54,738 nucleotides of DNA. It comes from Planctomycetota bacterium. GTDB lineage: Bacteria; Planctomycetota; Planctomycetia; Pirellulales; Pirellulaceae. Under the pieces are notes generated by a model, which saw only the letters and a list, made by a program, of their open reading frames with translations, made no database searches and was not told where the DNA came from. Where the stretch lies: contig CAUJKE010000380.1 in NCBI GenBank assembly GCA_963205385.1, forward strand, positions 1 through 54,738, in the 5' to 3' direction. The translations under genes and the position numbers were made by a program. Positions 24,468 to 34,187 of the stretch are shown here, piece by piece. Each line of letters starts with the position of its first letter. The first letter of the stretch is position 1.

Positions 24468-25034
24468 ATGGTTCCCCGTCTGCAAGAGAGATACGAGCAA
24501 GAGATTCGCGCTGAGCTTGGCCAGGTGCTGGGCAAGTCGAACGTGCATGCGATCCCGCGGTTGACGAAGATCGTCATCAACATGGGCGTCGGCATCGCGA
24601 TCCAAGACAAGAAGCACTTGGATCCCTGCGTCGAAGCGTTGACGCAGATTAGCGGCCAAAAGCCGATCGTCACGAAGTCCCGCAAGGCGATCGCCGGGTT
24701 CAAGCTCCGTGAGGAGATGGCGATTGGCTGCAAGGTAACGCTTCGTCGCCAGCGGATGTACGAGTTTTTTGACCGCCTGATCTCGCTCGCGCTGCCGCGC
24801 GTGCGCGACTTTCGCGGCATCAGCCGGACCGCCTTCGATGGCCATGGCAACTACACCTTGGGCTTGCAGGAGCAGTTGGTATTTCCCGAGTTGAACGCCG
24901 ACAGGTTCACGCGGGTTCAAGGGATGAATATTTCGTTCGTGACGACCGCGGCGACGGATGACGAAGCCCGCGAGTTGCTCACCCGGTTCGGGATGCCGTT
25001 CCAGCCGGAAGGAACGACGGCGGACGCCGCTTAA
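24468..25034 (+). CDS. rplE: 50S ribosomal protein L5
   Basis: Binds 5S rRNA and touches P-site tRNA. It is 188 aa. The family blocks [32 protein letters not shown] and RVRDFRGI are present. The ATG at 24468 follows GGTGAGCGAGACAC. It lies between rplX and the zinc-type rpsN, the spc order. Confidence 0.98.
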   Translation: MVPRLQERYEQEIRAELGQVLGKSNVHAIPRLTKIVINMGVGIAIQDKKHLDPCVEALTQISGQKPIVTKSRKAIAGFKLREEMAIGCKVTLRRQRMYEFFDRLISLALPRVRDFRGISRTAFDGHGNYTLGLQEQLVFPELNADRFTRVQGMNISFVTTAATDDEARELLTRFGMPFQPEGTTADAA

Positions 25035-25082
25035 ATTGTCCTCGTCACTGACAAAACTTTTTTCTAGGTAGGTAGATTCCTC

Positions 25083-25268
25083 GTGGCAACCAAAGCACAA
25101 ATGGCGAAGACGGGCCGCACGCCCAAGTTCTCGACGCGGCTGGTGCGTCGCTGCAGGATGTGCGGACGTCCGCGGGCCGTATATCGTAAATTCGGCATCT
25201 GCCGGATTTGTTTTCGTAAGCTCGCCGATCAAGGCGTGATTCCTGGCGTGCGTAAGTCGAGCTGGTAA
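25083..25268 (+). CDS. rpsN: 30S ribosomal protein S14, zinc-binding type Z
   Basis: Short form of S14 (61 aa) with four zinc ligands, Cys24, Cys27, Cys40 and Cys43 ([16 protein letters not shown]). It starts at GTG 25083 behind TAGGTAGGTAG. The zinc-dependent copy is in the operon; no Cys-less paralogue is seen in this window. Confidence 0.98.
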   Translation: MATKAQMAKTGRTPKFSTRLVRRCRMCGRPRAVYRKFGICRICFRKLADQGVIPGVRKSSW

Positions 25269-25306
25269 ACCCGCGAGCTAAATGTGAAACAGGAACCCAA
25301 ATCACC

Positions 25307-25702
25307 ATGATGACCGACCCCCTCGCCGACATGATGACCCGCATTCGCAATGCGGTGCGCGTCGAGCGGCAATTTGTCGAGATGCCCCTCTCTAAAGTCA
25401 AGCGCGGCGTGGCCGAAGTCTTGAAGCGCGAGGGCTACATCTGGGATTGGAACGAAGTTGAAGGCGAGCCGGCGCCGCAGTTGCGGATCGAGCTGAAATA
25501 TGGCCCCAACGGCGAGCGCGTGATTCAACGCATTCGGCGTGTCAGCAAGCCTGGCCGTCGCATTTACAGCAAGGCCAAGGACATGCGCCCAGTGCTCAAC
25601 GGCATGGGGATCACCATCGTCAGCACGAGCTCCGGCGTCGTGAGCGATCGCGAGGCGCGGCAAAAGAACCTTGGCGGCGAAGTGCTGTGCGAGGTCTATT
25701 AG
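25307..25702 (+). CDS. rpsH: 30S ribosomal protein S8
   Basis: 16S rRNA central-domain binder and, in E. coli, the repressor of the spc operon. It is 131 aa. MMTDPLADMMTRIRNA at the start and GMGITIVSTSSGVVSDREA at the end match the family. Start is ATG 25307 or the adjacent ATG 25310. It lies 38 bases after rpsN. Confidence 0.98.
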   Translation: MMTDPLADMMTRIRNAVRVERQFVEMPLSKVKRGVAEVLKREGYIWDWNEVEGEPAPQLRIELKYGPNGERVIQRIRRVSKPGRRIYSKAKDMRPVLNGMGITIVSTSSGVVSDREARQKNLGGEVLCEVY

Positions 25703-25767
25703 CGCCTCGTCCATTAACGATTCAAGAACAAAGCGCCCGTGTGGCGCCTGGATAGCGAGAATTCGTC

Positions 25768-26313
25768 ATGTCCCGTGTTGGCAGAAAACCTGTTACGATT
25801 GTCCCCGGCGCGAAGGTTAGCCTCCAGGGGAATACGATTAACGTCGAGGGTTCGCTGGGCAAGCTGTCGTGGGAGCATCGCCCCGAGGTGAAGGTCACCG
25901 TCGATGCTGAAAAGAACGAAGTGCTCGTCGAGCGTTTTGATGACGAGCGCGAGTCGCGGGCGTTGCACGGCCTGACCCGGTCCTTGATCGAGAACATGAT
26001 TCAAGGCGTGACCAAGGGGTTTGAGAAGCGCTTGGAAGTCGTCGGCGTCGGCTACCTGGCCGCGATCAAAGGCGATGTACTGCAACTGCGCGTCGGCTAC
26101 GCGAATGAAATCCACAAGAAGATTCCCGCGGCGCTTAAAGTGACCTGCCCCGATCAAACGCACGTGGTCGTGCAAGGTTGCGATAAGCAACTCGTCGGGC
26201 AGTTCGCCGCCGAGGTCCGCGCCGCCCGCAAGCCGGAGCCGTACAAAGGCAAAGGCGTTCGCTACCAAGGCGAGCAAGTCAAGATCAAGCCTGGTAAGTC
26301 GGCCACGAAGTAG
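25768..26313 (+). CDS. rplF: 50S ribosomal protein L6
   Basis: Located at the factor-binding site close to the sarcin-ricin loop. It is 181 aa with two repeated domains. The C-terminal signature PEPYKGKGVRYQGEQVKIK is intact and the N-terminus MSRVGRKPVTI is typical. ATG 25768 lies 65 bases after rpsH. Confidence 0.98.
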   Translation: MSRVGRKPVTIVPGAKVSLQGNTINVEGSLGKLSWEHRPEVKVTVDAEKNEVLVERFDDERESRALHGLTRSLIENMIQGVTKGFEKRLEVVGVGYLAAIKGDVLQLRVGYANEIHKKIPAALKVTCPDQTHVVVQGCDKQLVGQFAAEVRAARKPEPYKGKGVRYQGEQVKIKPGKSATK

Positions 26314-26406
26314 TTTGGCCGCTCGTTTATAACATCATCATATAACAGCTAGTATCCGCCTGTCGGCCGTACCTTTCGCCGGCCGAATGCATTAAGGGCT
26401 CCGACC

Positions 26407-26775
26407 GTGAAGAAGCAAAAGATTCTGCAAACGCAGCGTAAGCGCCGAACCTATCGGGTGCGGAACCATCTCCGTACGACTTCGGTACGTCCTCGCCTGA
26501 GCGTGTTCCGTAGCTTGAAGCACATCAGTTGCCAGATCATCAACGATGCGGACGGCAAGACGCTCTGCGCGGCGAGCACGCAGGATAAGGAACTGCGGGA
26601 GAAGATTAAGTACGGCGGCAACAAGGCTGCCGCGGAGGCTGTTGGCGCGGCGATTGCCGAACGGGCCAAGGCCGCCGGCGTTTCCCAAGTCATGTTCGAT
26701 CGCGGGCAGTTCCGTTACCACGGCCGCGTCGCCGCACTGGCCGATGCGGCTCGCCAAGGCGGCCTGCAATTTTAG
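26407..26775 (+). CDS. rplR: 50S ribosomal protein L18
   Basis: 5S rRNA-binding protein of the central protuberance, 122 aa. It starts at GTG 26407 with TAAGGG upstream. The motif [20 protein letters not shown] and the C-terminal [20 protein letters not shown] match the family. rpsE follows after 110 bases. Confidence 0.97.
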   Translation: MKKQKILQTQRKRRTYRVRNHLRTTSVRPRLSVFRSLKHISCQIINDADGKTLCAASTQDKELREKIKYGGNKAAAEAVGAAIAERAKAAGVSQVMFDRGQFRYHGRVAALADAARQGGLQF

Positions 26776-26885
26776 TCGCCTGCAAAGTAATCCTTGCGAA
26801 CCAGTGATAGCGCGCTCAACGTTGTTCGCGCTTGTGCGTTTAACGCCTGAAGCGTCAGGCAGTCTTTTTGAACTTGGGAGAGAGC

Positions 26886-27368
26886 ATGTCGAACGATTCG
26901 TCCCGCGAAGGTCTGCTTGACCGGACCGTCCAAATCAAGCGTTGCGCCGCGGTCGTCAAAGGGGGTCGGCGGTTCAGTTTCGCCGCGATGGTGGTTGTTG
27001 GCGATGGCAAGGGCCGCGTTGGCTGGGGCTATGGCAAGGCGAACGAAGTTCCTCCCAGCGTCGAAAAGGCGCAAAAGCAAGCGATGCGGAGCATGATCGA
27101 GGTGCCGATCCAGAACGGCACGATCTCGCATCGCGTGCGCGGTCAGTATGGGGCCGCCCGCGTTATCTTGCTGCCAGCGAGTTCCGGTACAGGCGTCATC
27201 GCCGGCGCCGCCGTGCGTGCGGTGTGTGAATGCGCCGGCATCACGGACATCCTCACCAAGAGCTTCGGCACCAGTAATCAAGTGACGGTCGTGAAGGCGA
27301 CCATGAGCGCGCTACAACAGTTGCGTACCAAAGAAGACATCGAGCGTTTGCGCGGAGTGACCCTGTAA
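26886..27368 (+). CDS. rpsE: 30S ribosomal protein S5
   Basis: Decoding-fidelity protein near the mRNA entry channel. ATG 26886, behind GGGAGAGAG, gives 160 aa; the TTG upstream at 26868 is less likely. The dsRNA-binding-like N-terminal domain ([20 protein letters not shown]) and the motif [17 protein letters not shown] are intact. Its stop overlaps the rplO start by one base, leaving no space for rpmD (L30), which normally sits here. Confidence 0.97.
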   Translation: MSNDSSREGLLDRTVQIKRCAAVVKGGRRFSFAAMVVVGDGKGRVGWGYGKANEVPPSVEKAQKQAMRSMIEVPIQNGTISHRVRGQYGAARVILLPASSGTGVIAGAAVRAVCECAGITDILTKSFGTSNQVTVVKATMSALQQLRTKEDIERLRGVTL

Positions 27369-27880
27369 TGAATTTGCATGACATCAACAAAGGCATCGAA
27401 AAGCACCGCCGCCCCAGGCGAATCGGTCGCGGTCCTGGCTCCGGCCAGGGCAAAACCGCCGGCAAGGGGCACAAGGGTCAGCGTTCGCACGCAGGCTGGT
27501 CGAGCCCCTCGATTTTCACCGGCGGCGGCACTCCGCTTGTGCGGCGCGTTCCCAAGCGGGGCTTCAATAACTACGAGTTCGCCGTCAAGGTCGCGGCGGT
27601 CAACGTGGCCGAGTTGGAGAAATTGTTCGAGGCGGGGGCGACGGTCACTCCGGAGGATCTCCGCAAGGCGAACCTGGCGCGGGGAAATTTCGAAGAGCTC
27701 AAGATCCTGGGCAATGGCGAACTGACCAAGAAGCTCGTCGTCAACGCCCATCGCTTCAGCTCGAGCGCGAAGGAAAAGATCGAGAAGGCCGGCGGCCAGT
27801 GCGTGCTGCTTCCCACCAAGACAACGGTGGCCGAGAAGAAGGCCGCAAAAAAGGCTGCTGCCGCGGCGGCTAAGAAATAG
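27368..27880 (+). CDS. rplO: 50S ribosomal protein L15
   Basis: Late 50S assembly protein with an extended Gly-rich N-terminal arm (RRIGRGPGSGQGKTAGKGHK). It is 170 aa, about 25 longer than E. coli, and the extra part is a C-terminal Lys/Ala tail. It is translationally coupled to rpsE. secY follows after 288 bases, a long gap that contains a strong hairpin. Confidence 0.97.
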   Translation: MNLHDINKGIEKHRRPRRIGRGPGSGQGKTAGKGHKGQRSHAGWSSPSIFTGGGTPLVRRVPKRGFNNYEFAVKVAAVNVAELEKLFEAGATVTPEDLRKANLARGNFEELKILGNGELTKKLVVNAHRFSSSAKEKIEKAGGQCVLLPTKTTVAEKKAAKKAAAAAAKK

Positions 27881-27924
27881 TCTCCAAGAAATTCAGCGGT
27901 CCCGCGAATTTCCCGTGGCGTTTC

Positions 27925-27957
27925 CGCGGGGCGACAGATATTCTGTCACGCCCCGCG
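27925..27957 (+). other. Strong hairpin in the rplO-secY spacer
   Basis: An 8-bp stem CGCGGGGC/GCCCCGCG continues, across a 2-base bulge, into a 6-bp stem GACAGA/TCTGTC with a TAT loop. No T-run follows, so it could be an attenuator, processing site or protein-binding element. The rest of the 288-base spacer has an AT-rich patch (about 28000-28012) that might serve as a -10, but no clear -35. Confidence 0.5.
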
Positions 27958-28168
27958 ATTTCCCGGCTCCGCTCGGTCTTCCGGTCAGGGCGGGAGTTTT
28001 GTTAATATACACCGGTTACATGCAGGGGTTCCGTCGCAGCTTTTGCCCCAGCCGGCAAATCGCGATGCGAGCCCCCTGTCGTTTTTCGCGTACTGGGCGT
28101 CCCCGGAAACGGGCGTCCTGAGAAGACCGGCAGGCCCAAATCCAGCTCACCACGAATCGATCGTCGCC

Positions 28169-29539
28169 ATGTGGGAAAAGCTTCGCGTTGTTTTTACGAT
28201 TCCGGAACTGCGTCAAAAGATTTTGTTGACGCTGCTGTTCTTGGCGATCTATCGGGTCGGCTTTCATGTGCCGCTCCCGATCTTCAACCAGGCTCGCGCC
28301 TCGGTCGATGATACGTCAGACAGCCCGTTCGCGGGACTCATCAACCAGGTCTCCGTCTTCGCGGCGAGCGACTTGAGCCAGGCGACGATCTTCGGTCTGG
28401 GGATCATGCCGTACATTTCGGCGTCGATTATTTTCCAGTTGCTCGGCACGGTCTGGAAGCCGCTGGAAGATCTGCGCAAGGAAGGGGAGACGGGGCGGAA
28501 GAAAATTAACGAATACACGCGGTACGCCACCGTGGTATTGTGCTTTATTCAAAGCTTTTTCTACGTCAAACTGTATTTAATGGCCGCGATCCCAGATGGC
28601 GGCACGCCTTTGATAGATCCGAGTTTTCTCACTGGAAATAATCCCGCGACCCTCTCGATCGGCTGGCAGTTGGTCGCGGTCGTCACCATGACGTGCGGCA
28701 CCGTGTTCCTCATGTGGCTCGGCGAGCAAATCGATGAGTTCGGCATCGGTAACGGCATCAGCCTCCTGATTATGGCCGGCATTCTCGCCCGCATGCCGGG
28801 CGCGCTGATTCAACTGTTCAGCGATACGACTTGGGAATTAGGCGGAGGGAGCAGCGGCTACAGTATCGAGACGGTGATCGTCCTGGCCTTCCTGTTCGTG
28901 GCGGTCATTGTCGGCGTGGTGTTTATCACGCTGGGGCAACGCCGCATTCCCACGCAAAGTGCGAAGCACGTTCGCGGGCGTCGTGTCTATGGCGGTGGCA
29001 AGCAATATCTTCCGCTGCGGCTGAATCAGTCCGGTGTCATGCCGATCATTTTCGCCAGCAGTTTGTTGATGCTCCCCACGATGTTGATTACCGGTTTGGG
29101 AAGATTGTTCAGTTCGCCGCAAACGACGAGCTTCATTCACTCGTGGTTTTCGCACACGTCGCTCGCTTATAACTTCTTGTACATCGTGTTGATTTACTTC
29201 TTCTGCTATTTCTGGACGGCGATCACGTTCAACCCCAAGGAAATGGCGGATAACTTGAAGGACTACGGCACGTTCATCCCTGGTTATCGTCCTGGCAAAC
29301 GGACGGCCGACTACCTGGAAAAGGTGATGGTGCGGATTACTTATGTGGGCGCGGCCTTTTTGGCGGTTATTGCCATCGTTCCGACCGTGATCGCCGCATC
29401 CATGAATATCGACTACGCAATCGCAGGCTTTTACGGCGGCACGGGCCTTTTGATTGCGGTCAGCGTGGCGTTTGACCTGGTGCAGAAAATCGACAACCAC
29501 CTCCTGATGCGAAACTACCGCGGGCTCATTGAGTCCTGA
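28169..29539 (+). CDS. secY: Preprotein translocase subunit SecY
   Basis: Pore subunit of the Sec translocon with ten predicted membrane helices, 456 aa. The start MWEKLRVVFTIPELRQKIL at ATG 28169 matches the family; the frame is open upstream to 28043 but those residues are unlike SecY. The plug and lateral gate region (FGLGIMPYISASIIFQLL) and the cytoplasmic loop with EFGIGNGISLLI and ADNLKDYGTFIPGYRPG are present. Confidence 0.97.
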   Translation: MWEKLRVVFTIPELRQKILLTLLFLAIYRVGFHVPLPIFNQARASVDDTSDSPFAGLINQVSVFAASDLSQATIFGLGIMPYISASIIFQLLGTVWKPLEDLRKEGETGRKKINEYTRYATVVLCFIQSFFYVKLYLMAAIPDGGTPLIDPSFLTGNNPATLSIGWQLVAVVTMTCGTVFLMWLGEQIDEFGIGNGISLLIMAGILARMPGALIQLFSDTTWELGGGSSGYSIETVIVLAFLFVAVIVGVVFITLGQRRIPTQSAKHVRGRRVYGGGKQYLPLRLNQSGVMPIIFASSLLMLPTMLITGLGRLFSSPQTTSFIHSWFSHTSLAYNFLYIVLIYFFCYFWTAITFNPKEMADNLKDYGTFIPGYRPGKRTADYLEKVMVRITYVGAAFLAVIAIVPTVIAASMNIDYAIAGFYGGTGLLIAVSVAFDLVQKIDNHLLMRNYRGLIES

Positions 29540-29611
29540 TGTCACCTTGCGTCGTGCTCTCAACTCAGGCCCACGGCGCCAGTGTGTCGTCTCACACCAA
29601 GGTGCGAGCCC

Positions 29612-30199
29612 ATGTTACTTGTGTTCATCGGTCCGCCCGGCGCCGGCAAGGGAACCCAGTGCAAGCGCTTGGTGGAGTATCTCGGCATTCCGCATATCTC
29701 CACCGGCGAATTGCTGCGGGACGCCCACGATGAAAAGTCGCCGCTGGGGATCATGGCCGACGGATACATGAAAGCCGGCAAGCTCGTGCCGGACCCGCTG
29801 GTGATGAGCATCGTCGGCGAGCGGCTCGATCAGCCTGACTGCCGGAGCGGCTGTCTGTTCGATGGCTTTCCACGCACCATTGGCCAGGCGGAATCACTCG
29901 ACATTTACCTGCGCGATCGGGGCACCCCGCTGAACCTGGTGCTCGAACTTCAGGTGGACGAGAAAGTGCTCGTCGAGCGGATGATCGAGCGCGCTAAGAT
30001 CGAGCATCGCCCCGACGACACGCCCGAGACAATCGCCAATCGGATGCAAGTTTATCGCTCGCAAACCATGCCGCTGCTCGCGTACTATTCGCAGCGCTGC
30101 CTGCTGCGCTCGATCGACGGGCTAGGCACCCCCGACGAGGTTTTTGCCCGCATTAAGGCGGTTGTCGATGCCTATCAGGCGTCCAGCGGATCGCCATGA
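29612..30199 (+). CDS. adk: Adenylate kinase (short-LID form)
   Basis: Converts ATP plus AMP into two ADP. The P-loop [10 protein letters not shown] lies at residues 7-16, with the AMP-binding STGELLR and DGFPRT motifs following. The LID between about residues 122 and 140 is very short, with no zinc Cys set, so this is the short AK type. I chose ATG 29612 behind AAGGTG, 195 aa; the frame extends to 29582. The stop overlaps the map start by four bases. Confidence 0.97.
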   Translation: MLLVFIGPPGAGKGTQCKRLVEYLGIPHISTGELLRDAHDEKSPLGIMADGYMKAGKLVPDPLVMSIVGERLDQPDCRSGCLFDGFPRTIGQAESLDIYLRDRGTPLNLVLELQVDEKVLVERMIERAKIEHRPDDTPETIANRMQVYRSQTMPLLAYYSQRCLLRSIDGLGTPDEVFARIKAVVDAYQASSGSP

Positions 30200-31053
30200 G
30201 TGCTGACCGGACCATGAACACACGCGACACACTCTCGCTTCGCGCCGATCAAGGCCGTATGGAACCGTTGGTGCTGCGGTCAGCGCGGGAGATTCGCCTG
30301 ATCCGCAAGGCGGGGCTGGTGGTCTGGGAAGCGCACCAGGCGGCGGCCAAAGTCATTCGCCCCGGCGCAACCACCGCCGAGGTCGATGCGGCGGTCGAGG
30401 AAGTCTTTCGCCGCCGGGGCGCGATTCCGCTGTTTAAGGGCGTTCCCGGTGTCGTTCCCTTCCCCGCGGTCACGTGCGTCTCCGTGAACGAAGAGGTGGT
30501 GCATGGCATCCCCGGCGAGCGGCGATTGGTCGCAGGGGACATCGTGAGCGTCGATACCGGCTGCAAGCTCAACGGTTGGTGTGGCGACGCCGCGGTCACG
30601 CATGCCGTCGGCGAAATCGACGCCACGAAACGTAAGCTCTTGGAAATCACCCAAGGCGCACTCGATTTGGCGATTGAACTGATGCCGCAGATGCAGCGCT
30701 GGAGCCAGGTCGGCGCCGCGATGGCGAAGTATGTCCGCGAGGCCGGTTTTAGCGTCGTGGAAGATTTCGTCGGGCATGGAATCGGCCGCAGCCTCCACGA
30801 AGACCCGAAGGTTCCCAACTACGCTAGTGCGGAGACGCGCGAGAGCGACTTTGAGCTCCGCGCAGGCCTGGTGCTGGCGATCGAGCCGATGGTTAACGTC
30901 GGCGTGAAGGAGGTCACTTGCCTGGCCGATCATTGGACCCAAGTCACTGTGGACCGCCTTCCCAGTGCTCATTTTGAGCACACAATCGCTCTGACCAAGG
31001 AAGGGGCGATTCCGTTGACAGGCCCACCAAGAGAAGGGGAGACGCTGGATTGA
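30196..31053 (+). CDS. map: Methionine aminopeptidase, type I
   Basis: Removes the initiator Met from nascent proteins. The five metal ligands are visible: Asp120, Asp131, His194, Glu230 and Glu261 (numbering from ATG 30196). The ATG overlaps the adk stop (ATGA). A shorter start at 30259 ([12 protein letters not shown]), with AAGG upstream, would be closer to the usual family N-terminus. It is followed directly by rpmJ, without infA. Confidence 0.96.
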   Translation: MSADRTMNTRDTLSLRADQGRMEPLVLRSAREIRLIRKAGLVVWEAHQAAAKVIRPGATTAEVDAAVEEVFRRRGAIPLFKGVPGVVPFPAVTCVSVNEEVVHGIPGERRLVAGDIVSVDTGCKLNGWCGDAAVTHAVGEIDATKRKLLEITQGALDLAIELMPQMQRWSQVGAAMAKYVREAGFSVVEDFVGHGIGRSLHEDPKVPNYASAETRESDFELRAGLVLAIEPMVNVGVKEVTCLADHWTQVTVDRLPSAHFEHTIALTKEGAIPLTGPPREGETLD

Positions 31054-31151
31054 CGCGAGGGCTACAAGCTGCGCAGTGTTCCCATGTTAACTATTTGTCA
31101 ATTTTGCGGCGATTTCATATTGCCGCGAGCAAGAATTCCTGTCTTCGGCCC

Positions 31152-31181
31152 TTGTCCAGGGCGTGGTAATGGATTTATACT
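31152..31181 (+). promoter_or_regulatory. Promoter candidate before rpmJ
   Basis: TTGTCC (31152-31157), 18 bases, then TATACT (31176-31181, five of six to the -10 consensus), 34 bases ahead of the rpmJ ATG. It would drive rpmJ-rpsM-rpsK-rpoA-rplQ independently of the spc block. Confidence 0.45.
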
Positions 31182-31214
31182 CAGTCGCTTTCTCCCAACG
31201 CATTGGACAGAGCT

Positions 31215-31328
31215 ATGAAAGTCCGCAGTAGCGTGAAGAAGATCTGCGAGAATTGCAAGATCGTTCGCCGTAAAGGCCGCGTCTATGTGACCTGCAGCAA
31301 CCCGCGTCATAAGCAACGTCAGGGTTAG
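31215..31328 (+). CDS. rpmJ: 50S ribosomal protein L36
   Basis: Smallest 50S protein, 37 aa, with the zinc site Cys11, Cys14, Cys27 and His32 ([16 protein letters not shown]). The ATG at 31215 is preceded by GGACAGAGCT. Zinc-type form only. It lies between map and rpsM, where infA-rpmJ would normally be. Confidence 0.97.
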   Translation: MKVRSSVKKICENCKIVRRKGRVYVTCSNPRHKQRQG

Positions 31329-31435
31329 TTGTCGCATGGCGCTGGGTGCCCCCGGCGTCTCGCAGTTTTATTGAAGATTAGGGCGGTCAGAAAAGCAATA
31401 CAGTCTGCCGGTCGGCGGGCCTCAGGAGCATTGGT

Positions 31436-31819
31436 ATGCCGCGTTTGTTAGGTATTGATATTCCCAACGATAAGCAGACGGTTTACTCGCTGCAGACGTT
31501 GTATGGCGTCGGGCCGATGGTCGCGGCCGAGTTGTGTCTCAAGGCTGGCATTAAGCCGACGACGCACGCCCGCGACCTGACGGAAGACGAAGTCGGTCGT
31601 TTGGCGTCGTTGCTGGAACGCGACTACGTGGTCGAAGGTCCGCTGCGTCGTAAAGTGCAACAAGACATTAGCCGCCTCCGCGACGTAAAGAGCTATCGCG
31701 GCATCCGCCACCGTTTGGGTTTGCCGGTTCGTGGTCAACGCACCCGCACCAACGCCCGGACGCGCAAGGGGCCCAAGAAGACCGTCGCCGGTAAGAAGGG
31801 CGTGAAGGATATGAAGTAA
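31436..31819 (+). CDS. rpsM: 30S ribosomal protein S13
   Basis: Head protein contacting P-site tRNA and L5. It is 127 aa. MPRLLGIDIPNDKQT, the H2TH-type YGVGPMVAAELC segment and the tail RGQRTRTNARTRKGPKKTV are typical. Its last two codons and stop form the first unit of a degenerate 16-base repeat array that runs into the rpsK leader. Confidence 0.98.
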   Translation: MPRLLGIDIPNDKQTVYSLQTLYGVGPMVAAELCLKAGIKPTTHARDLTEDEVGRLASLLERDYVVEGPLRRKVQQDISRLRDVKSYRGIRHRLGLPVRGQRTRTNARTRKGPKKTVAGKKGVKDMK

Positions 31820-31890
31820 CAGCGACATGAAGTAACAACGATACGCAGTAGCAGCCATAGGTAGCAACGGGGACACGCAGTAATCTGCTG
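31811..31890 (+). repeat. Degenerate 16-bp tandem repeats, five units
   Basis: Five 16-base units run in phase from 31811 to 31890. Units 1 and 2 (ATGAAGTAACAGCGAC and ATGAAGTAACAACGAT) differ at two positions; units 3-5 keep the AGTA/TAGCA core less well. The array starts in the rpsM stop region and fills most of the 120-base rpsM-rpsK spacer. Confidence 0.6.
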
Positions 31891-31939
31891 GGCAAGAGTC
31901 TTGCCGCGGCAGTCCTGAACATTTTCGGAGATTTCGACT

Positions 31940-32326
31940 GTGTCGAAAGCAGCAGCTAAGAAACGCAAGGTTCGTCGTAATGTCACGGTGGGTGTGGCCC
32001 ACATTCGGGCAACCTTCAACAACACGACGGTGACGATCACGGACACCAAGGGCGATACGCTCTGTTGGGCCAGCGCCGGCACGAGCGGCTTCAAGGGGAG
32101 CCGCAAGAGCACGCCGTTCGCTGGGCAGTGCGCCGCGCAACAGGCCGCCGAAAAGGCCGCCAAGTTCGGCGTCAAGGAACTCGAGGTGCGCGTGAAGGGC
32201 CCCGGGTCCGGTCGCGAGAGCGCCATCACCTCGCTGCAGTCAGCGGGGATGACCGTCAAGTTGATCGAAGATTGCACTCCCATTCCGCATAACGGTTGCC
32301 GCCCACGGAAGAAGCGCCGCGTGTAG
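31940..32326 (+). CDS. rpsK: 30S ribosomal protein S11
   Basis: Platform protein binding the Shine-Dalgarno helix region. It is 128 aa, starting at GTG 31940 with CGGAG upstream. Blocks [18 protein letters not shown] and the C-terminal [16 protein letters not shown] are standard. rpsD, normally next, is absent; rpoA starts after 118 bases. Confidence 0.98.
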   Translation: MSKAAAKKRKVRRNVTVGVAHIRATFNNTTVTITDTKGDTLCWASAGTSGFKGSRKSTPFAGQCAAQQAAEKAAKFGVKELEVRVKGPGSGRESAITSLQSAGMTVKLIEDCTPIPHNGCRPRKKRRV

Positions 32327-32444
32327 TTTCGTCGGGGCGGCGCGTGTGGTATCGTCAAGGCGAAACTGACCCCGCCTCGCAGCCCAGCAAATAGTCGCCG
32401 CGCGATCCAGCGTGGCTTTCGGTTTTAACTTTCGGAGGCATCCA

Positions 32445-33431
32445 ATGCATATTCGCTGGCGTGGTCTGGAACTCCCAAGCGTGGTCGAGTGCGACACCGA
32501 GACGCTGTCCGCGACCTATGGCAAGTTCATCGCCGAGCCGTTTGAACACGGTTTTGGGAACACCATCGGCAACAGCCTGCGGCGCGTGCTGCTATCCAGC
32601 TTGGAAGGAAGCGCCGTCACGCAGATCAAGATTCGCGGCGCGCAGCACGAATTCACCACCATCCCCGGCGTGGTCGAGGATATTACGGATGTCGTGCTCA
32701 ACGTGAAGTCGTTGGTGGTCAAGAACCACAGCGATTCCACCCGCGTGATCACGGTCGAGCGGAGCAGCGCCGGCCCGCTGACCGGCGCCGATATCTCGAC
32801 CGACGCGGACGTGGAAATCATCAACAAAGATCACGTTCTGGCGACGCTCTCGACCGACGTTCCGTTCATGATGGAAATGGTGGTCGAAAACGGTCGCGGC
32901 TACGTCCCTTCCACCGAACATAGCCAGGGGGACCACGAAATCGGCATCATCCCGATCGACGCGGTTTTCAGCCCGGTCGTGCGGGTGCGGTACGAAGTCG
33001 AGGAAACTCGCGTCGGTCAGAAGACCAACTACGACAAGCTCACGCTTGAGATTTGGACCAACGGCTCGTTGAATCCAGAACTCGCGCTGATCGAAGCCGC
33101 CAAAATCAACCGCAAGCACCTCAACCCGTTCGTGCAATACTCCGAACTGGGCCCGCGCGTGCATTCGCAAGCCCGCGGCCTGGCCGGCGCGGTCGATGCG
33201 GCGCTCGACGCCAAGTTGAATATGAGCCTGGCCGAACTCAAGCTTTCCGTTCGCGCTAGCAATTGTTTGGAATCCGAAAACATCCTCTCGGTTCGCGAGT
33301 TGGTGTCGAAGTCCGAAGATCAACTCTTGGAAGTTCGCAACTTCGGCGAAACAACCCTCAATGAAGTTCGCGAAAGACTGACAGAACTCGGCCTACGTTT
33401 GGGCATGCGGGTTCCCTCGGCCGCCCGTTAA
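32445..33431 (+). CDS. rpoA: RNA polymerase subunit alpha
   Basis: Assembly subunit with an N-terminal dimerisation domain ([18 protein letters not shown]) and a C-terminal domain that binds UP elements and activators ([20 protein letters not shown]). ATG 32445 has a strong CGGAGG six bases upstream, giving 328 aa; the upstream GTG at 32412 is less likely. Both domains are complete. Confidence 0.98.
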   Translation: MHIRWRGLELPSVVECDTETLSATYGKFIAEPFEHGFGNTIGNSLRRVLLSSLEGSAVTQIKIRGAQHEFTTIPGVVEDITDVVLNVKSLVVKNHSDSTRVITVERSSAGPLTGADISTDADVEIINKDHVLATLSTDVPFMMEMVVENGRGYVPSTEHSQGDHEIGIIPIDAVFSPVVRVRYEVEETRVGQKTNYDKLTLEIWTNGSLNPELALIEAAKINRKHLNPFVQYSELGPRVHSQARGLAGAVDAALDAKLNMSLAELKLSVRASNCLESENILSVRELVSKSEDQLLEVRNFGETTLNEVRERLTELGLRLGMRVPSAAR

Positions 33432-33453
33432 TTAGCAGCAAAAGAGACTAACT

Positions 33454-34029
33454 ATGCGTCATCGTAGACAAGGCCGCGTCCTCGGGCGTTCGCCTTCCCA
33501 TCGCAAGTCGTTGTTCCGCAACCTGGCCAGCGCGCTCATATTGACGGAGCGCGACGCCGAGTTCGACGACAACGCCCCCAAGGTGCCGGGCCGGATTATC
33601 ACCACGCTCCCCAAGGCGAAGGAAGTTCGGCCGTTCGTCGAGCGCTGCATCACCTTGGCTAAGAAAGCGCTGCCTCACAAGCAAGCGGCCGATAAGCTGC
33701 TTCCCTCCGCGGAACGCAACAGCGCGGAGTGGAAGGAGTGGCGGCAGAGCGACGCCTGGCAGCAGTGGGCCAAGACTCAAGCCCCCTACGTGGCTTTGCG
33801 TCGCCGTGCGTTTGCCGCGCTGCGCGATAAGCAGGCCGTGCAAGTGCTGTTCGAAGTGGTCGCGCCCCGATATGTAGATCGCCCCGGCGGCTACACCCGC
33901 ATCCTCAAGCTGGCGAAGCCCCGCCTGGGAGACGCCGGCGCGCGAGCGATTTTGGAGTTTGTCGGCGTGCGCGATCGCGTCACCGAACGCTCTGAAAAGC
34001 CAGCCTTTTCCAGCAGCAAGCCAGAATAG
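33454..34029 (+). CDS. rplQ: 50S ribosomal protein L17, enlarged
   Basis: Tunnel-exit protein; 191 aa against 127 in E. coli. The family blocks are MRHRRQGRVLGRSPSHRKSL, TTLPKAKEVRPFVE, FEVVAPRY and GGYTRILKL. The extra length comes from about 14 residues after residue 32 (RDAEFDDNAPKVPG) and about 40 residues in the middle with several Trp (WKEWRQSDAWQQWAK). I recall similar inserts in other planctomycete L17. It is the last gene of the translation run and is followed by a strong hairpin. Confidence 0.96.
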   Translation: MRHRRQGRVLGRSPSHRKSLFRNLASALILTERDAEFDDNAPKVPGRIITTLPKAKEVRPFVERCITLAKKALPHKQAADKLLPSAERNSAEWKEWRQSDAWQQWAKTQAPYVALRRRAFAALRDKQAVQVLFEVVAPRYVDRPGGYTRILKLAKPRLGDAGARAILEFVGVRDRVTERSEKPAFSSSKPE

Positions 34030-34105
34030 TCCCGCCCGTCGCTGGCCGCCGGACGCGCTCCGTCAGGAAGCGCAGCGGTCAGACACATTGATAACAGCCA
34101 ATGCC

Positions 34106-34141
34106 ACCGCCCGTGGTCGGTTTGAACCGACAACGGGCGGT
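34106..34141 (+). terminator. Terminator closing the ribosomal run
   Basis: A 9-bp stem ACCGCCCGT/ACGGGCGGT, a single G-A mismatch, then 6 bp GTCGGT/ACCGAC with a TTGA loop. The tail TATGGTTTCTT is only moderately U-rich. It lies between convergent genes and could work for both strands. Confidence 0.7.
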
Positions 34142-34187
34142 TATGGTTTCTTGCAGAGGTCGTCGCGCATTCGCCGCTGCTGGCCAC

